A program made the position numbers and the translations under genes. Of a stretch of DNA of 64,000 bases, positions 49,978-58,428 are shown piece by piece; position 1 is the first letter of the stretch, and each line of letters opens with the position of its first letter. The DNA comes from a virus, in the IMG/VR virus record IMGVR_UViG_3300028581_001382, positions 62,001 to 126,000 of that record. The stretch is one strand, 5' to 3'. The notes under the pieces are model-generated. The model saw only the letters and a program-made list of their open reading frames with translations. It ran no database searches and was not told the origin of the DNA.

Positions 49978-50517
49978 TTAGAGAGTCTCGCCGCCCACTG
50001 TACGGTTACAGGCACACAGTTCGCCAGTTTGTAGCGCATCTAATACACGAAGTGTTTCGTCCGGACTACGACCAACATTCAAGTTGTTCACAGTAACGTG
50101 TTGGATAACGTTGTCTGGGTCAACAATGAATGTGGCGCGAAGTGCGGCACCTGCTGGAGCATAGAATACGCCGAGTTGTTCAATCAAGCTCAACTCACCA
50201 CGCTGTGTGTCTGCGAATTGTGTGTGGGTGATTTTCTTTAGATCTGCGTGAGCATTTTGCCAGCTAACTTTACAGAACTCATTGTCTGTTGAACCTGTTA
50301 GCAATACTGCGTCACGGTCAGCAAAATCGCTAGCCAACTTGTCATACGCAACAATCTCTGTAGGACATACAAAAGTAAAGTCCTTGGGATAGTATACGAT
50401 AATTTTCCACTTGCCTTCAAAGCTTTTCTCCGAGATATCGAAAAATGCATCTTCTGGTTGCCCGGGACGAACGCCGGTGACTACGAATGCATCAAGTTTA
50501 TCGCCAACTGTTTTCAT
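49978..50517 (-). CDS. ahpC: Alkyl hydroperoxide reductase AhpC (2-Cys peroxiredoxin)
   Basis: 179 aa. Peroxidatic C51 in DFTFVCPTEIVAY, resolving Cys in GELCACNRTVG (C168 or C170), and LGVFYAPAGAALRATFIVDP. It reduces peroxides in the cytoplasm. The resolving region has two cysteines (CAC). Own promoter and AAGGAGAAAAT ribosome site; first gene of the operon that also holds AhpD. Confidence 0.95.
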   Translation of the reverse strand: MKTVGDKLDAFVVTGVRPGQPEDAFFDISEKSFEGKWKIIVYYPKDFTFVCPTEIVAYDKLASDFADRDAVLLTGSTDNEFCKVSWQNAHADLKKITHTQFADTQRGELSLIEQLGVFYAPAGAALRATFIVDPDNVIQHVTVNNLNVGRSPDETLRVLDALQTGELCACNRTVGGETL

Positions 50518-50554
50518 ATTTTCTCCTTAATTTAAAAATGAATTCCAATTAAGT

Positions 50555-50582
50555 ATTATACACTTACAATAGTAATTATCAA
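50555..50582 (-). promoter_or_regulatory. Sigma70-like promoter before ahpC
   Basis: Minus-strand TTGATA, 16-base spacer, TATAAT, ~40 bases before the ahpC ATG. Confidence 0.55.
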
Positions 50583-50631
50583 AAGATTCTGGCAAAATTG
50601 TTAAATTTTTATGACTTGGCAACTATGGCAT

Positions 50632-50904
50632 TTACCAACCAGATTTTTCTCGGGCCTCAATTTCAAGAGGATTAGCGTGATAGCCAAATCGCAGATTATA
50701 CCAAAGATACACTAAAGTGAATTTTACTGCGCCTAGCCGTTGAATTTGTTCAATGTGTACAGCTTCGTGATCTAAAAGTTTTTGATACTGTGGACCCACT
50801 CGATCTGGACGAAGATACACAGTTTGCCAAGGCATGGTTATAGCACCATAATCAAATGTTTCTAGAAACCAACGAATTGGACCTGTTGCTGTTTTTGTTT
50901 TCAT
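50632..50904 (-). CDS. Small HExxH metalloprotein
   Basis: 90 aa from the ATG at 50904; a start at 50925 (overlapping the upstream stop as ATGA) is the alternative. QKLLDHEAVHIEQIQRLGAV contains HEAVH, the zincin motif, followed by NPLEIEAREKSGW, which may give the third ligand. Similar mini-zincins are seen in aquatic phages. A TATAAATA-like site five bases before the ATG predicts a leaderless transcript. Confidence 0.7.
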   Translation of the reverse strand: MKTKTATGPIRWFLETFDYGAITMPWQTVYLRPDRVGPQYQKLLDHEAVHIEQIQRLGAVKFTLVYLWYNLRFGYHANPLEIEAREKSGW

Positions 50905-50909
50905 AAAAA

Positions 50910-50917
50910 TATTTATC
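50910..50917 (-). promoter_or_regulatory. Late-promoter-like GATAAATA five bases before a start codon
   Basis: Exactly five bases separate it from the ATG at 50904. Confidence 0.5.
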
Positions 50918-50921
50918 GTGA

Positions 50922-51119
50922 TCATTCAAAAGAAAACTTACTACTGCATCCCAAATCCTGTTCAGAGTTTTTGTCAATATCTTTAGAGATAATGTCATAC
51001 ACTTGTGTGTATGTGTGGGTAATTTTGTCTAGCTGTTGTTCGGTAACCAAATTATTATCTTCCAAAATAGCTAAGTCTTTAGCTAAGTTTTCTTGTAATT
51101 TTTTTAGTTGGTTGACCAT
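50922..51119 (-). CDS. Small coiled-coil protein
   Basis: 65 aa: MVNQLKKLQENLAKDLAILE, DNNLVTEQQLDKITHTYTQV, YDIISKDIDKNSEQDLGCSS. Heptad-like leucine and isoleucine spacing over residues 5-50. The late-promoter consensus TATAAATA lies five bases before the ATG. Function unknown. Confidence 0.65.
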   Translation of the reverse strand: MVNQLKKLQENLAKDLAILEDNNLVTEQQLDKITHTYTQVYDIISKDIDKNSEQDLGCSSKFSFE

Positions 51120-51124
51120 GTATA

Positions 51125-51132
51125 TATTTATA
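51125..51132 (-). promoter_or_regulatory. Late promoter TATAAATA five bases before a start codon
   Basis: Perfect T4 late consensus in the 3' end of the glycosyltransferase gene, five bases before the ATG at 51119. Confidence 0.6.
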
Positions 51133-52129
51133 CAGGATTTTTGTCAACCAAATTGTCGCGGAATATTTCCCAAGCTCGTTGCCATGACCATTTTTGGCTA
51201 CCTTCTAATACTCGTTCTCTATTCAATACAATACAGCGATGAACCGCAGTGGCTAAATCTTCTTCCAAGTATCCAGTCACTCCCTGCTCAACCACATCCT
51301 CGGGACCTTGCACAGGATATGCTGCAACCGGTGTGCCACAGGCCATTGCTTCAATCATTACAATACCAAATGTTTCCCACTGACTAGGGAATACAAACAC
51401 ATCGGCCTGTCTATAGTAGTCGGCCAATTCTTTACCAGTTTTATATCCTACAAATTCAACATCAGGGTACTGGTGTCGATATGTTTCCAACATAGGTCCA
51501 TCACCCACCATGACTTTACAATAACCTGGGTAGTCTAGCTTAAAGAAATCTTCTAAGTTTTTTTCTTTAGAAACTCTACTAACACACAACAGAGTGCCAG
51601 TGTTAGTATAAGAATTGCTAGGATAGAAAATATCTCTATCAACACCTCTTGTCCAAGATATAATATCTCCATCAAATCCATGATCACGCAACTCCTTTAC
51701 CATTGAGTCTGTAGTGGTCAGCACTTTACCACTGTGTTTGTGAAACCAACGCACTAAAGGCCAAGTAAGGACCTCAGGTATTCCAAACAGCTTCTTAATT
51801 CCTTCTGGAAATTTAGTATGATAAGCAGTATTGTAGCAATAACCGTGTTTGTCAAGATATTGTCTAGCACACAGACCCACAGGACCTTCGGTGGCGATGT
51901 GGATATGATCCGGATTGATCTCCTCAAGTATCTGGCCCATCTTCCAGGGAAAGGCAATCTTGACTTCGTTGTAGCCAGGGCAATCAACATAGCGGAACCG
52001 CCCGGGATCAAGATATACAACACGATAGTTGTCGCGAATCGCACACGTCTCAATATTTTTGTAGGTCGTGGCCACACCATTGATCTGCTCCGGTAAATTA
52101 TCTGTGACTATCAGTATTGTTTTTGACAT
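51128..52129 (-). CDS. GT4 glycosyltransferase, Agt-like (lipid glycosylation candidate)
   Basis: 333 aa, two Rossmann domains. Acceptor domain starts LIVTDNLPEQINGVATTYKN; donor domain has LLCVSRVSKEKNLEDFFKLD, VGDGPMLETYRHQYPDVEFV and FGIVMIEAMACGTPVAAYPV with the E-x7-E region. It resembles SQD2/MgtA-type enzymes that glycosylate diacylglycerol. It directly follows a PlcP-like gene, the arrangement known for plcP-agt lipid remodelling in proteobacteria. The donor sugar is not predictable. Confidence 0.82.
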   Translation of the reverse strand: MSKTILIVTDNLPEQINGVATTYKNIETCAIRDNYRVVYLDPGRFRYVDCPGYNEVKIAFPWKMGQILEEINPDHIHIATEGPVGLCARQYLDKHGYCYNTAYHTKFPEGIKKLFGIPEVLTWPLVRWFHKHSGKVLTTTDSMVKELRDHGFDGDIISWTRGVDRDIFYPSNSYTNTGTLLCVSRVSKEKNLEDFFKLDYPGYCKVMVGDGPMLETYRHQYPDVEFVGYKTGKELADYYRQADVFVFPSQWETFGIVMIEAMACGTPVAAYPVQGPEDVVEQGVTGYLEEDLATAVHRCIVLNRERVLEGSQKWSWQRAWEIFRDNLVDKNPV

Positions 52130-52150
52130 TTGCCTTCTACCTTAAAACTT

Positions 52151-53038
52151 TCAAACTTTAACTGCCACTTCATTGTGGCCAGTGCTTGTTCGCATATGTG
52201 TTGACTGGGAAATTGTAGTTCTATTCTCCCTGGAGTGTCTTTGGGATTGTTTATGTGAACTGCTATCAATATCATCAACCACATCATCTCGCTCCTTGGA
52301 CCAAGTTACTATTTCCCATTTACCATCATGATGTTCTACCAATGCGGTACAACTTTCTACCCAGTCACCGTCGTTCATATAAATGATACCGTCTATGTCT
52401 TTGATCTCTGCGTGGTGTATGTGACCACAGATCACGCCATCAAACCCACGCTTTTTACAATAGCCTGCTAGATTCTTTTCAAATTGAAATATAAAATCCA
52501 CAGCTTTCTTTACTCTATGCTTTAGATACTTACTTAAACTCCAATAACCAAATCCCATCTTATGTCGGCCCCAGTTAAACTTACTGTTGAGATTGAGTAC
52601 AAAATCGTATAATTTGTCTCCCAAGAATCCCAGCCAAGGAGCTAGTCGTGTAATGCCATCGAACAAATCACCGTGAATCACTAAGTAGTGACGACCGTCT
52701 ACACCTATATGTTCAAATTGATTGTGTATTTCTACTAGACCAAAACTAAACCCATATGGTAACATAGGTCTAAGAAACTCATCATGGTTACCAGCTATGT
52801 AGATAACTCTAGTACCACGTTTAGCATGACCAAGTACTCTACGAACTACATTAGTATGACTTTGTTTCCAACGCCATTTGTTTTGCTGTATTCTCCAAGC
52901 ATCAATGATATCACCCACGAGATACAATGTATCGCAGGTGTTGTGCTTGAGGAAATTATTCAATGCTTCGGCTTTGCAATCTTTGGTGCCAAGATGTACA
53001 TCACTGATTGCTATGGTTCTATAAGTTTTGGTTGTCAT
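52151..53038 (-). CDS. plcP: PlcP-like metallophosphoesterase (LpxH-related)
   Basis: 295 aa from the ATG at 53038 (MTTKTYRTIAISDVHLGTKD). Metal motifs: SDVHLG (12-17), GDIIDAW (42-48), AGNHDEF (82-88), IHGDLFD (121-127), CGHIHHAEI (204-212). DGDWVESCTALVEHHDGKWE closely follows what I recall of PlcP, the phospholipase C that removes phosphate head groups in phosphate-starved proteobacteria; databases often name these UDP-2,3-diacylglucosamine hydrolases. A hydrophilic Ser/His tail (~255-295) is extra. Confidence 0.85.
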   Translation of the reverse strand: MTTKTYRTIAISDVHLGTKDCKAEALNNFLKHNTCDTLYLVGDIIDAWRIQQNKWRWKQSHTNVVRRVLGHAKRGTRVIYIAGNHDEFLRPMLPYGFSFGLVEIHNQFEHIGVDGRHYLVIHGDLFDGITRLAPWLGFLGDKLYDFVLNLNSKFNWGRHKMGFGYWSLSKYLKHRVKKAVDFIFQFEKNLAGYCKKRGFDGVICGHIHHAEIKDIDGIIYMNDGDWVESCTALVEHHDGKWEIVTWSKERDDVVDDIDSSSHKQSQRHSRENRTTISQSTHMRTSTGHNEVAVKV

Positions 53039-53082
53039 AGTTGTTGTATTTGTTATTATAATGCAAACCCACAAATTAAAAA

Positions 53083-53106
53083 CTAAAAAAGGACCAGTTG
53101 GTCCTT
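53083..53106 (-). terminator. Rho-independent terminator after pstS
   Basis: Minus-strand stem AAGGACCA / TGGTCCTT with a 2-base loop (perfect 8 bp) followed by TTTTAGTT. It separates pstS from plcP. Confidence 0.8.
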
Positions 53107-53150
53107 AGTACTGGTTACGAGTTCCAGCCACACTCTATCGTTGTGTGCGG

Positions 53151-54155
53151 TTATTTAATCTGTGTCCAAACTCGCTGACGAATCTGATCTTGCAACACTG
53201 TGGGCAAGTGTACATAATCCAATTCTTCACTCATGTTCTTGCCGTTCTTGAATGCCCAATCAAAGAATTTCAACGCTTCATCACTGGCGGCTTTGTTAGT
53301 AGGATTTTTGTACATGATAATAAAACTTGCTGAACTCACTGGCCAGGCGTTGAGATTCTTTTGATCCACAATGCTGAGTCCCATACCCGGAACTGAGAAC
53401 CAATCAGCACCGTCTGCCGCAGCGGCAAATGTTACGTCATCTGGACTTACATATCGTCCTGCGTTGTTCTGGAGTTGTAGAAATGTCATGTTGTTCTTTT
53501 TAACATACGCATATTCCACATAACCAATTGATCCTTTGATACGGTTTACATTAGCAGCAACTCCTTCGTTGCCTTTACCACCCACTGAACTGGCAGCAGG
53601 CCATTTAACAGCAGCACCTCGGCCCACACGCTGTAGCCACTCGGGACTTACAGTAGCAAGATAGTCTGTCCAATTAAAAGTTGTACCCGAACCATCAGCA
53701 CGGTGTACCACGGTGATTTCTGTATTAGGCAAGGTTTTACCTGGGTTCAATGCTGTTAATTTTGGGTCATTCCACTTAGTAATGTTACCCATGAACACTT
53801 CCGCCATAACTGGTCCAGTGATCTTTAGTTCTCCGGGCTTGATACCATCTAAGTTAACAATAGGCACAGTACCGCCAATGATGGCAGGGAATTGTATCTG
53901 TCTCTGTTTGTCTAGGTCTTCACCCTTAACTGGAGCATCGGTGGCACCAAAGTCTACAGTTTTGGCATTGATTTGTCTAATGCCACCTGAACTGCCAATT
54001 GATTGATAGTTCATGCCTTTACCAGTGGCCTTTTTATATGCTTCGGCCCATTTAGCATAGATTGGATATGGAAATGTAGCGCCAGCGCCGGTAATTTCCT
54101 GTGCTGTTGCAGAAAATGCAACAATTGCAAGTAGCATGGTAATGAGTTTTTTCAT
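53151..54155 (-). CDS. pstS: Phosphate-binding protein PstS
   Basis: 334 aa from the ATG at 54155 (AAAGGAAATTTTG before it). Signal peptide MKKLITMLLAIVAFSATAQE. Phosphate-binding motifs: GAGATFPYPIYAKWAEAYKK, SIGSSGGIRQINAKTVDFGA, RADGSGTTFNWTDYLA. Periplasmic capture of phosphate for host PstCAB. Known as an auxiliary metabolic gene in cyanophages. A Pho-box-like site is upstream and a terminator downstream. Confidence 0.95.
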   Translation of the reverse strand: MKKLITMLLAIVAFSATAQEITGAGATFPYPIYAKWAEAYKKATGKGMNYQSIGSSGGIRQINAKTVDFGATDAPVKGEDLDKQRQIQFPAIIGGTVPIVNLDGIKPGELKITGPVMAEVFMGNITKWNDPKLTALNPGKTLPNTEITVVHRADGSGTTFNWTDYLATVSPEWLQRVGRGAAVKWPAASSVGGKGNEGVAANVNRIKGSIGYVEYAYVKKNNMTFLQLQNNAGRYVSPDDVTFAAAADGADWFSVPGMGLSIVDQKNLNAWPVSSASFIIMYKNPTNKAASDEALKFFDWAFKNGKNMSEELDYVHLPTVLQDQIRQRVWTQIK

Positions 54156-54197
54156 CAAAATTTCCTTTAGTTGATACATTTATTTAAGCATACAAGT

Positions 54198-54215
54198 ATT
54201 ACAATTATGTTACAG
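54198..54215 (-). promoter_or_regulatory. Pho-box-like operator before pstS
   Basis: Minus strand CTGTAACATAATTGTAAT against the Pho-box consensus CTGTCAT-A/T4-CTGTCAT: 14 of 18 positions agree by my count. It overlaps the uvsE stop, ~43 bases before the pstS ATG; TTAAAT downstream could be a -10. Confidence 0.55.
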
Positions 54216-55232
54216 ACTTAGCCAATGTTGATGTAATTGGTTAGTGGCCAAGTTCTTACCTTTGGCTTCAACTTGCATGTCCCACTCTTTACTAAAGGTC
54301 AACGCCCATTCAGTCACAGCATGATTCCACAAGAAGTCACTATGAGCTCGCAGCTTCTGCTTGCGGTATCCAGAATTAAGAAGTTGTCCCAGGTCGGGAC
54401 GAACATTGGGATCGTGATCCACCAAAACGTCTTCACGACTAACACTGTAGTGCAAAGCAGGACGAGTACCACGCCAAGACTCCAACACGCGACGAGCACG
54501 AGGGTCGTTAGGAGTGATGTATTCGCCGGTGTTGATCCAGTGGTGGTGGATATCCAGCGTAAGAGCGCAATGCTCAGCCACAAGTAAAGTAACGTCGATC
54601 CCATTTGTCATCTCATCATTTTCAATAGCAATTAGATTCCTAGCTTCTGGAGTAAGTCGACCCAGGGTGCGAAGGAACTTTGTAGGGCCGCCTTTGCCCG
54701 ACAAATGTACATTGATCTTAAATCCATGATCATGCCATGAACTGCCATACCCCATCCAACGAGCCATGTCCGCATGGTACTCGAATTCCAAAATACTACG
54801 TTCCACAATCTCGTCTGCTTCACTGGCCAACACACAAAATTGGCCTGGGTGAAAACTGAGCCGCACACCAAGTCGACGTGCAGCTTCGCCCACAGGGGCA
54901 AAGATTTTTTTGCAATGCGCTTGGATGTCGGCCTGTTGCCACCAAGAAATCCAGCTGGGTTCAGTATAGCCTTGCAGCATTTCGCTGCCCAGCCGTACCA
55001 TGCGACGTTCAGGAGCCATTGCACCCACACGTTCCACCATCATCAATGCTGCACGAGCATTGTGATTCATAATATCCCACTGGCGTTGTTCGGCCTGGTC
55101 CTTGTGTTCACGTAACCAACGCATTGTGGTACTTCGTCCGTTGATGTCACGATCAATGGCGTTGACTTTCATTCCGCCAGTTTCATCTGGAGTGTTAAGC
55201 CATTTGCAGCAAAAACCAAATCGAGGATGCAT
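54210..55232 (-). CDS. uvsE: UV damage endonuclease (UvdE/UvsE)
   Basis: 340 aa TIM-barrel endonuclease: start MHPRFGFCCKWLNTPDETGG, VRLGSEMLQGYTEPSWISWW, LSFHPGQFCVLASEADEIVE, LIAIENDEMTNGIDVTLLVA, LTLDIHHHWINTGEYITPND. The metal-binding His and Glu positions are kept. It nicks 5' to UV photoproducts. Known in several aquatic phages. Confidence 0.92.
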   Translation of the reverse strand: MHPRFGFCCKWLNTPDETGGMKVNAIDRDINGRSTTMRWLREHKDQAEQRQWDIMNHNARAALMMVERVGAMAPERRMVRLGSEMLQGYTEPSWISWWQQADIQAHCKKIFAPVGEAARRLGVRLSFHPGQFCVLASEADEIVERSILEFEYHADMARWMGYGSSWHDHGFKINVHLSGKGGPTKFLRTLGRLTPEARNLIAIENDEMTNGIDVTLLVAEHCALTLDIHHHWINTGEYITPNDPRARRVLESWRGTRPALHYSVSREDVLVDHDPNVRPDLGQLLNSGYRKQKLRAHSDFLWNHAVTEWALTFSKEWDMQVEAKGKNLATNQLHQHWLSL

Positions 55233-55234
55233 AA

Positions 55235-55780
55235 TTACTCACCGTTGTTGTTACCCAGTAATTGTAACACATTTGGCAATAGATCTCTAGTGATATTGGC
55301 AAGTTTTTGGATGGGTTCGGCAAGATCGGTATGATGATCTACTATTACCCATTGTTTACCGCTGCTGCGTATGGCTTCAGCTAATAGTCCAACATAGTTG
55401 GTTCTACGTTCTGTTGATTTGGTTTCTAGATCAAATCCAATCATAAGAATCACATCAGCTACACTTGCTACCAAATGAGCAGCAATTATGTCGTCAACCG
55501 AATCTACAGAAAAATCAAACTCTCCACCAAATGCCCGCACACCTTTGGGTGCCTTTAACTGTTCATAAACTGTTTGTTGGATGTAAAGATTGCATATCTT
55601 TGCATATCCTTGTGCCACTAACTTGGCAGCTTGCTCGGTGTCCCAGCACACCACATTGTCGGTATTATATCCTCGTTGGGTTCGCCAGCTGCCCCAGATT
55701 GGTGCAAGATTTTTTATGGCCTGAACCGGTGTCGTGGGCGGCAACATGGTATTTTCGGCAAATAACCAGGCTATGTTCAT
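55235..55780 (-). CDS. Conserved phage protein
   Basis: 181 aa from the ATG at 55780 (overlapping the upstream stop as ATGA). MNIAWLFAENTMLPPTTPVQ, IKNLAPIWGSWRTQRGYNTD, NVVCWDTEQAAKLVAQGY, DVILMIGFDLETKS. Rossmann-like alternation and a conserved W-GSW-R motif. I recall it from marine phages in the same neighbourhood. Function unknown. Confidence 0.65.
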   Translation of the reverse strand: MNIAWLFAENTMLPPTTPVQAIKNLAPIWGSWRTQRGYNTDNVVCWDTEQAAKLVAQGYAKICNLYIQQTVYEQLKAPKGVRAFGGEFDFSVDSVDDIIAAHLVASVADVILMIGFDLETKSTERRTNYVGLLAEAIRSSGKQWVIVDHHTDLAEPIQKLANITRDLLPNVLQLLGNNNGE

Positions 55781-56694
55781 GACTCTCTGTGCAGGTCTAA
55801 GGTGACACAATGAAACCCGCCGCCTAATGTTCGACTATGGCGAAGTTGCATAGGTACAACTGTGAATTGATTCTTTTCCAGGAAATCAATTAACATGGGT
55901 TGATTCTGATCTACAACTACTGTGTATGGATTTACTACCAGCATATTCAATGCTATCCATTTAGATGCATATGGATATTGGAAGAACCCTTGTTCTTCCA
56001 CGTGATTGCAATAGATGACTTCCCAGTCTTTTAACACTCGTGGTAAGTTTCCTGGAGTGACTCTACTGCCGTTGACTAATACCAATCCTTCACGTAACGG
56101 AACTATGGTTGAATCAATATGTACTCCTGCGTAGAAATTAACCAATTCAATATCTACTGTTGGAAATTGATTACATAACCAATCATATGCAGCGCGATTG
56201 CCTGATGCAGATTCTAAGAAAATCCATTTGTCATTTAGTCGTGCTATGTTGGCAGCATCCAGAGTCATACCCACATGTCTGGGCATGAATAGATAATTAT
56301 CAGCAGCATCTGCTATATCACGATAGCATTCAATTTCCATATCTCTGCAAGGATACATCATGGCTGGATTCACAATGGTATTACCGTATACCAACAATCG
56401 ATCTCTAGGACAATAGTTATACATGCCATCGTGTTCTTGAAAATCAAGATCATCCGGGCGAAACACTTCTACATTCAATGATCGTAAAACCCCAGCTAAT
56501 GCATCAAGGTCTTCATTGGCTTCTTTAATGATCCAGTCTGGCACTGGTCCCGACGGTAATGGAGTTTCTTTCCATAACGTTCTTTCACTTTCGCTGCGGA
56601 ACACTGGATCTTTTGTTGGCCAATTGGCATGGTCAGCACGCCCTACTACTACGGATCGCAATGTATCCCATTCATTGAAACTGTGTATCTTCAT
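55777..56694 (-). CDS. Glycine amidinotransferase-like enzyme
   Basis: 305 aa, pentein fold. MKIHSFNEWDTLRSVVVGRA is the typical start, FQEHDGMYNYCPRDRLLVYG carries the Asp/Tyr region, NFYAGVHIDSTIVPLREGLV the catalytic His (GVHID), and the end SRTLGGGFHCVTLDL holds the nucleophile C296, as in the GGGFHC of vertebrate GATM. It should move amidino groups from arginine to an amine; the acceptor (glycine or an aminosugar) is unknown. Confidence 0.85.
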   Translation of the reverse strand: MKIHSFNEWDTLRSVVVGRADHANWPTKDPVFRSESERTLWKETPLPSGPVPDWIIKEANEDLDALAGVLRSLNVEVFRPDDLDFQEHDGMYNYCPRDRLLVYGNTIVNPAMMYPCRDMEIECYRDIADAADNYLFMPRHVGMTLDAANIARLNDKWIFLESASGNRAAYDWLCNQFPTVDIELVNFYAGVHIDSTIVPLREGLVLVNGSRVTPGNLPRVLKDWEVIYCNHVEEQGFFQYPYASKWIALNMLVVNPYTVVVDQNQPMLIDFLEKNQFTVVPMQLRHSRTLGGGFHCVTLDLHRES

Positions 56695-57212
56695 ACGGTT
56701 CCGGTAAGTTGTAATGTATATCTATCAGTTTGTCCCATGTTAGCTGCCAAGTGTAAAAAATCATCACGCCAGCTTACCCAATCACCGGCACGCCAGCCAG
56801 TAAACGGTTGTCCATTCATTTCCAAGTAATGCCCACTGGCCCAGTCCTCCATGAATACAATGGTGCGTACCACATTGTGGGTGGTTTCTAATCCATGTAT
56901 CAGCTTGAATCTATCATATGTATCTCTATGTGCAGGCAATACACTTCCTGGAGGCATACGATAAAAACTCCAACCAAATCGTTCAAATGGAAATATTGTT
57001 TGGAACGGTGTTATCCAGTCTGGTTCGACTTGTTTCATGTCATACATGTCACCGGTGAATCTAGTTTGTGTATAACCTAATCTGCGCCACTCACGCAATG
57101 CGTAAGTGTCATTGAACTGCTGGTTGATGTAGTTGAGATCGCGATGTCGTAGATCCCACCAAGGATCTACATGCCCTTGCGCCCAAGCATTATTTGTTGC
57201 GAGTGTTTCCAT
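56691..57212 (-). CDS. Aspartyl-hydroxylase/2OG-oxygenase-like protein
   Basis: 173 aa. PPGSVLPAHRDTYDRFKLIH gives an HxD metal pair, and GWRAGDWVSWRDDFLHLAAN the distal histidine, then RYTLQLTGTV carries the co-substrate arginine. The layout is that of a short cupin-type 2-oxoglutarate oxygenase. Substrate unknown. It overlaps the dehydrogenase gene by 23 bases. Confidence 0.75.
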   Translation of the reverse strand: METLATNNAWAQGHVDPWWDLRHRDLNYINQQFNDTYALREWRRLGYTQTRFTGDMYDMKQVEPDWITPFQTIFPFERFGWSFYRMPPGSVLPAHRDTYDRFKLIHGLETTHNVVRTIVFMEDWASGHYLEMNGQPFTGWRAGDWVSWRDDFLHLAANMGQTDRYTLQLTGTV

Positions 57213-58428
57213 AATGGACCACGGTTAGTCCTTCGACATTGGATAGTTTACGCCATGGATCAATGATCACTGATCCTTTGGGTATTTCACAATAAGGTTG
57301 TGTTTCAGGTTGATCACCGGTGTATTCATATGTGATTTTACGATTGTGTGCCCACAAAATAACAGCAGGGCCTGCTAGCTCTGAGATTACTTCTTTAGGA
57401 TCATCTGCCAATGGGTCAAGATACCTGACACTAAACCCTGCTTCTTTGATATAGTGACCAACCAATGTAGAATATGATCCAATACAATACGGAACATCGG
57501 GCTTGTATGCTTTACCATGAATCACTATGCTCATTCCAAGTTGTTTGGCATACTTTACTAAAAACAATGCCAGATTCTTTGCTTGAATTTCTCGAGCATG
57601 CATCACAGTATCAAACAAGTCGTATCCAATGTCATACTCCTTGGCCAACCAACGCAAAGCAATGTTGTCGCGTGGGTGGCAGGCACCTGCATCACCCATA
57701 CCTGCAGTCATGTATTTTGGCCCCATAATACGCATGGTGCTACGTGCTAATGCATTTGTAACAACGTCCACATTGATGTGACCAATTTTCATAGCAAAGT
57801 CTTGCACCATGTTTACCAATCCTACTTTGGCTGAAATAAATGTGTTGTAGAAGATCTTAACTGCTTCGCATTCGTCCCAGGTACCAATTTCGTAACGTGG
57901 ATCGTTTTGCATCACAGTGTCGTAGAGATCCTTAAGTTCACCCGCAATGCCATTCCAGTCACCGTCTTCAGTACCAATCATAATCATTTCAGGATTAACC
58001 ATATCCCACTTTACAGATCCCATGGCAATGAGATAAGGGTTGTAAAGGAACTGATGTATTGGATCTAGCAATGGCACAAAATTTCTACGTGTGGTTCCTG
58101 GTAACACTGTACTGATCAATACCACTTTCTTGGAACTACGGGCATGCTGGTTGATTTTGTGAATAGCATCAATCACTGCGTCGTGCCCAAAATCTCGAGG
58201 TTCCATATGGCTTGATGGCACAGAGCCATCATACCCATCAGCATGAGGAGTTGGTACAGCAATAAAAATCCATTCGCTTTCGTTGATCAATTCATCAATA
58301 TCGCAAACTTTTACTGAGTCACTGGTTCGTGGGTAAATATCATAGCCTCTGACTTCATGCTTCTCAGCCATGACTTCAGCGCAATCCAATCCCAGTTTTC
58401 CAATGCCAATAAAACCAATTTTCTTCAT
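57190..58428 (-). CDS. UDP-glucose/UDP-sugar 6-dehydrogenase family
   Basis: 412 aa. NAD-binding GFIGIGKLGLDCAEVMAEKH; VAVPTP-like IAVPTPHADGYDGSV; TVLPGTTRRNF; E188, K191 and N195 in ECEAVKIFYNTFISA; nucleophile C250 in GDAGACHPRDNIALRW. The usual GFGGxCFPKD is changed to GDAGACHPRD but keeps the Cys and Asp. Product would be a UDP-uronic acid. The start lies base-to-base against the divergent gene at 58429. Confidence 0.88.
   Translation of the reverse strand: MKKIGFIGIGKLGLDCAEVMAEKHEVRGYDIYPRTSDSVKVCDIDELINESEWIFIAVPTPHADGYDGSVPSSHMEPRDFGHDAVIDAIHKINQHARSSKKVVLISTVLPGTTRRNFVPLLDPIHQFLYNPYLIAMGSVKWDMVNPEMIMIGTEDGDWNGIAGELKDLYDTVMQNDPRYEIGTWDECEAVKIFYNTFISAKVGLVNMVQDFAMKIGHINVDVVTNALARSTMRIMGPKYMTAGMGDAGACHPRDNIALRWLAKEYDIGYDLFDTVMHAREIQAKNLALFLVKYAKQLGMSIVIHGKAYKPDVPYCIGSYSTLVGHYIKEAGFSVRYLDPLADDPKEVISELAGPAVILWAHNRKITYEYTGDQPETQPYCEIPKGSVIIDPWRKLSNVEGLTVVHYGNTRNK

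Noticed and set aside
44108-50517. Bacterial chromosome origin for the metabolic region
   Set aside because: Continuous with phage-type small genes, the same overlaps and codon use, and no rRNA, tRNA or ribosomal protein genes; but read-level assembly checks were not possible.
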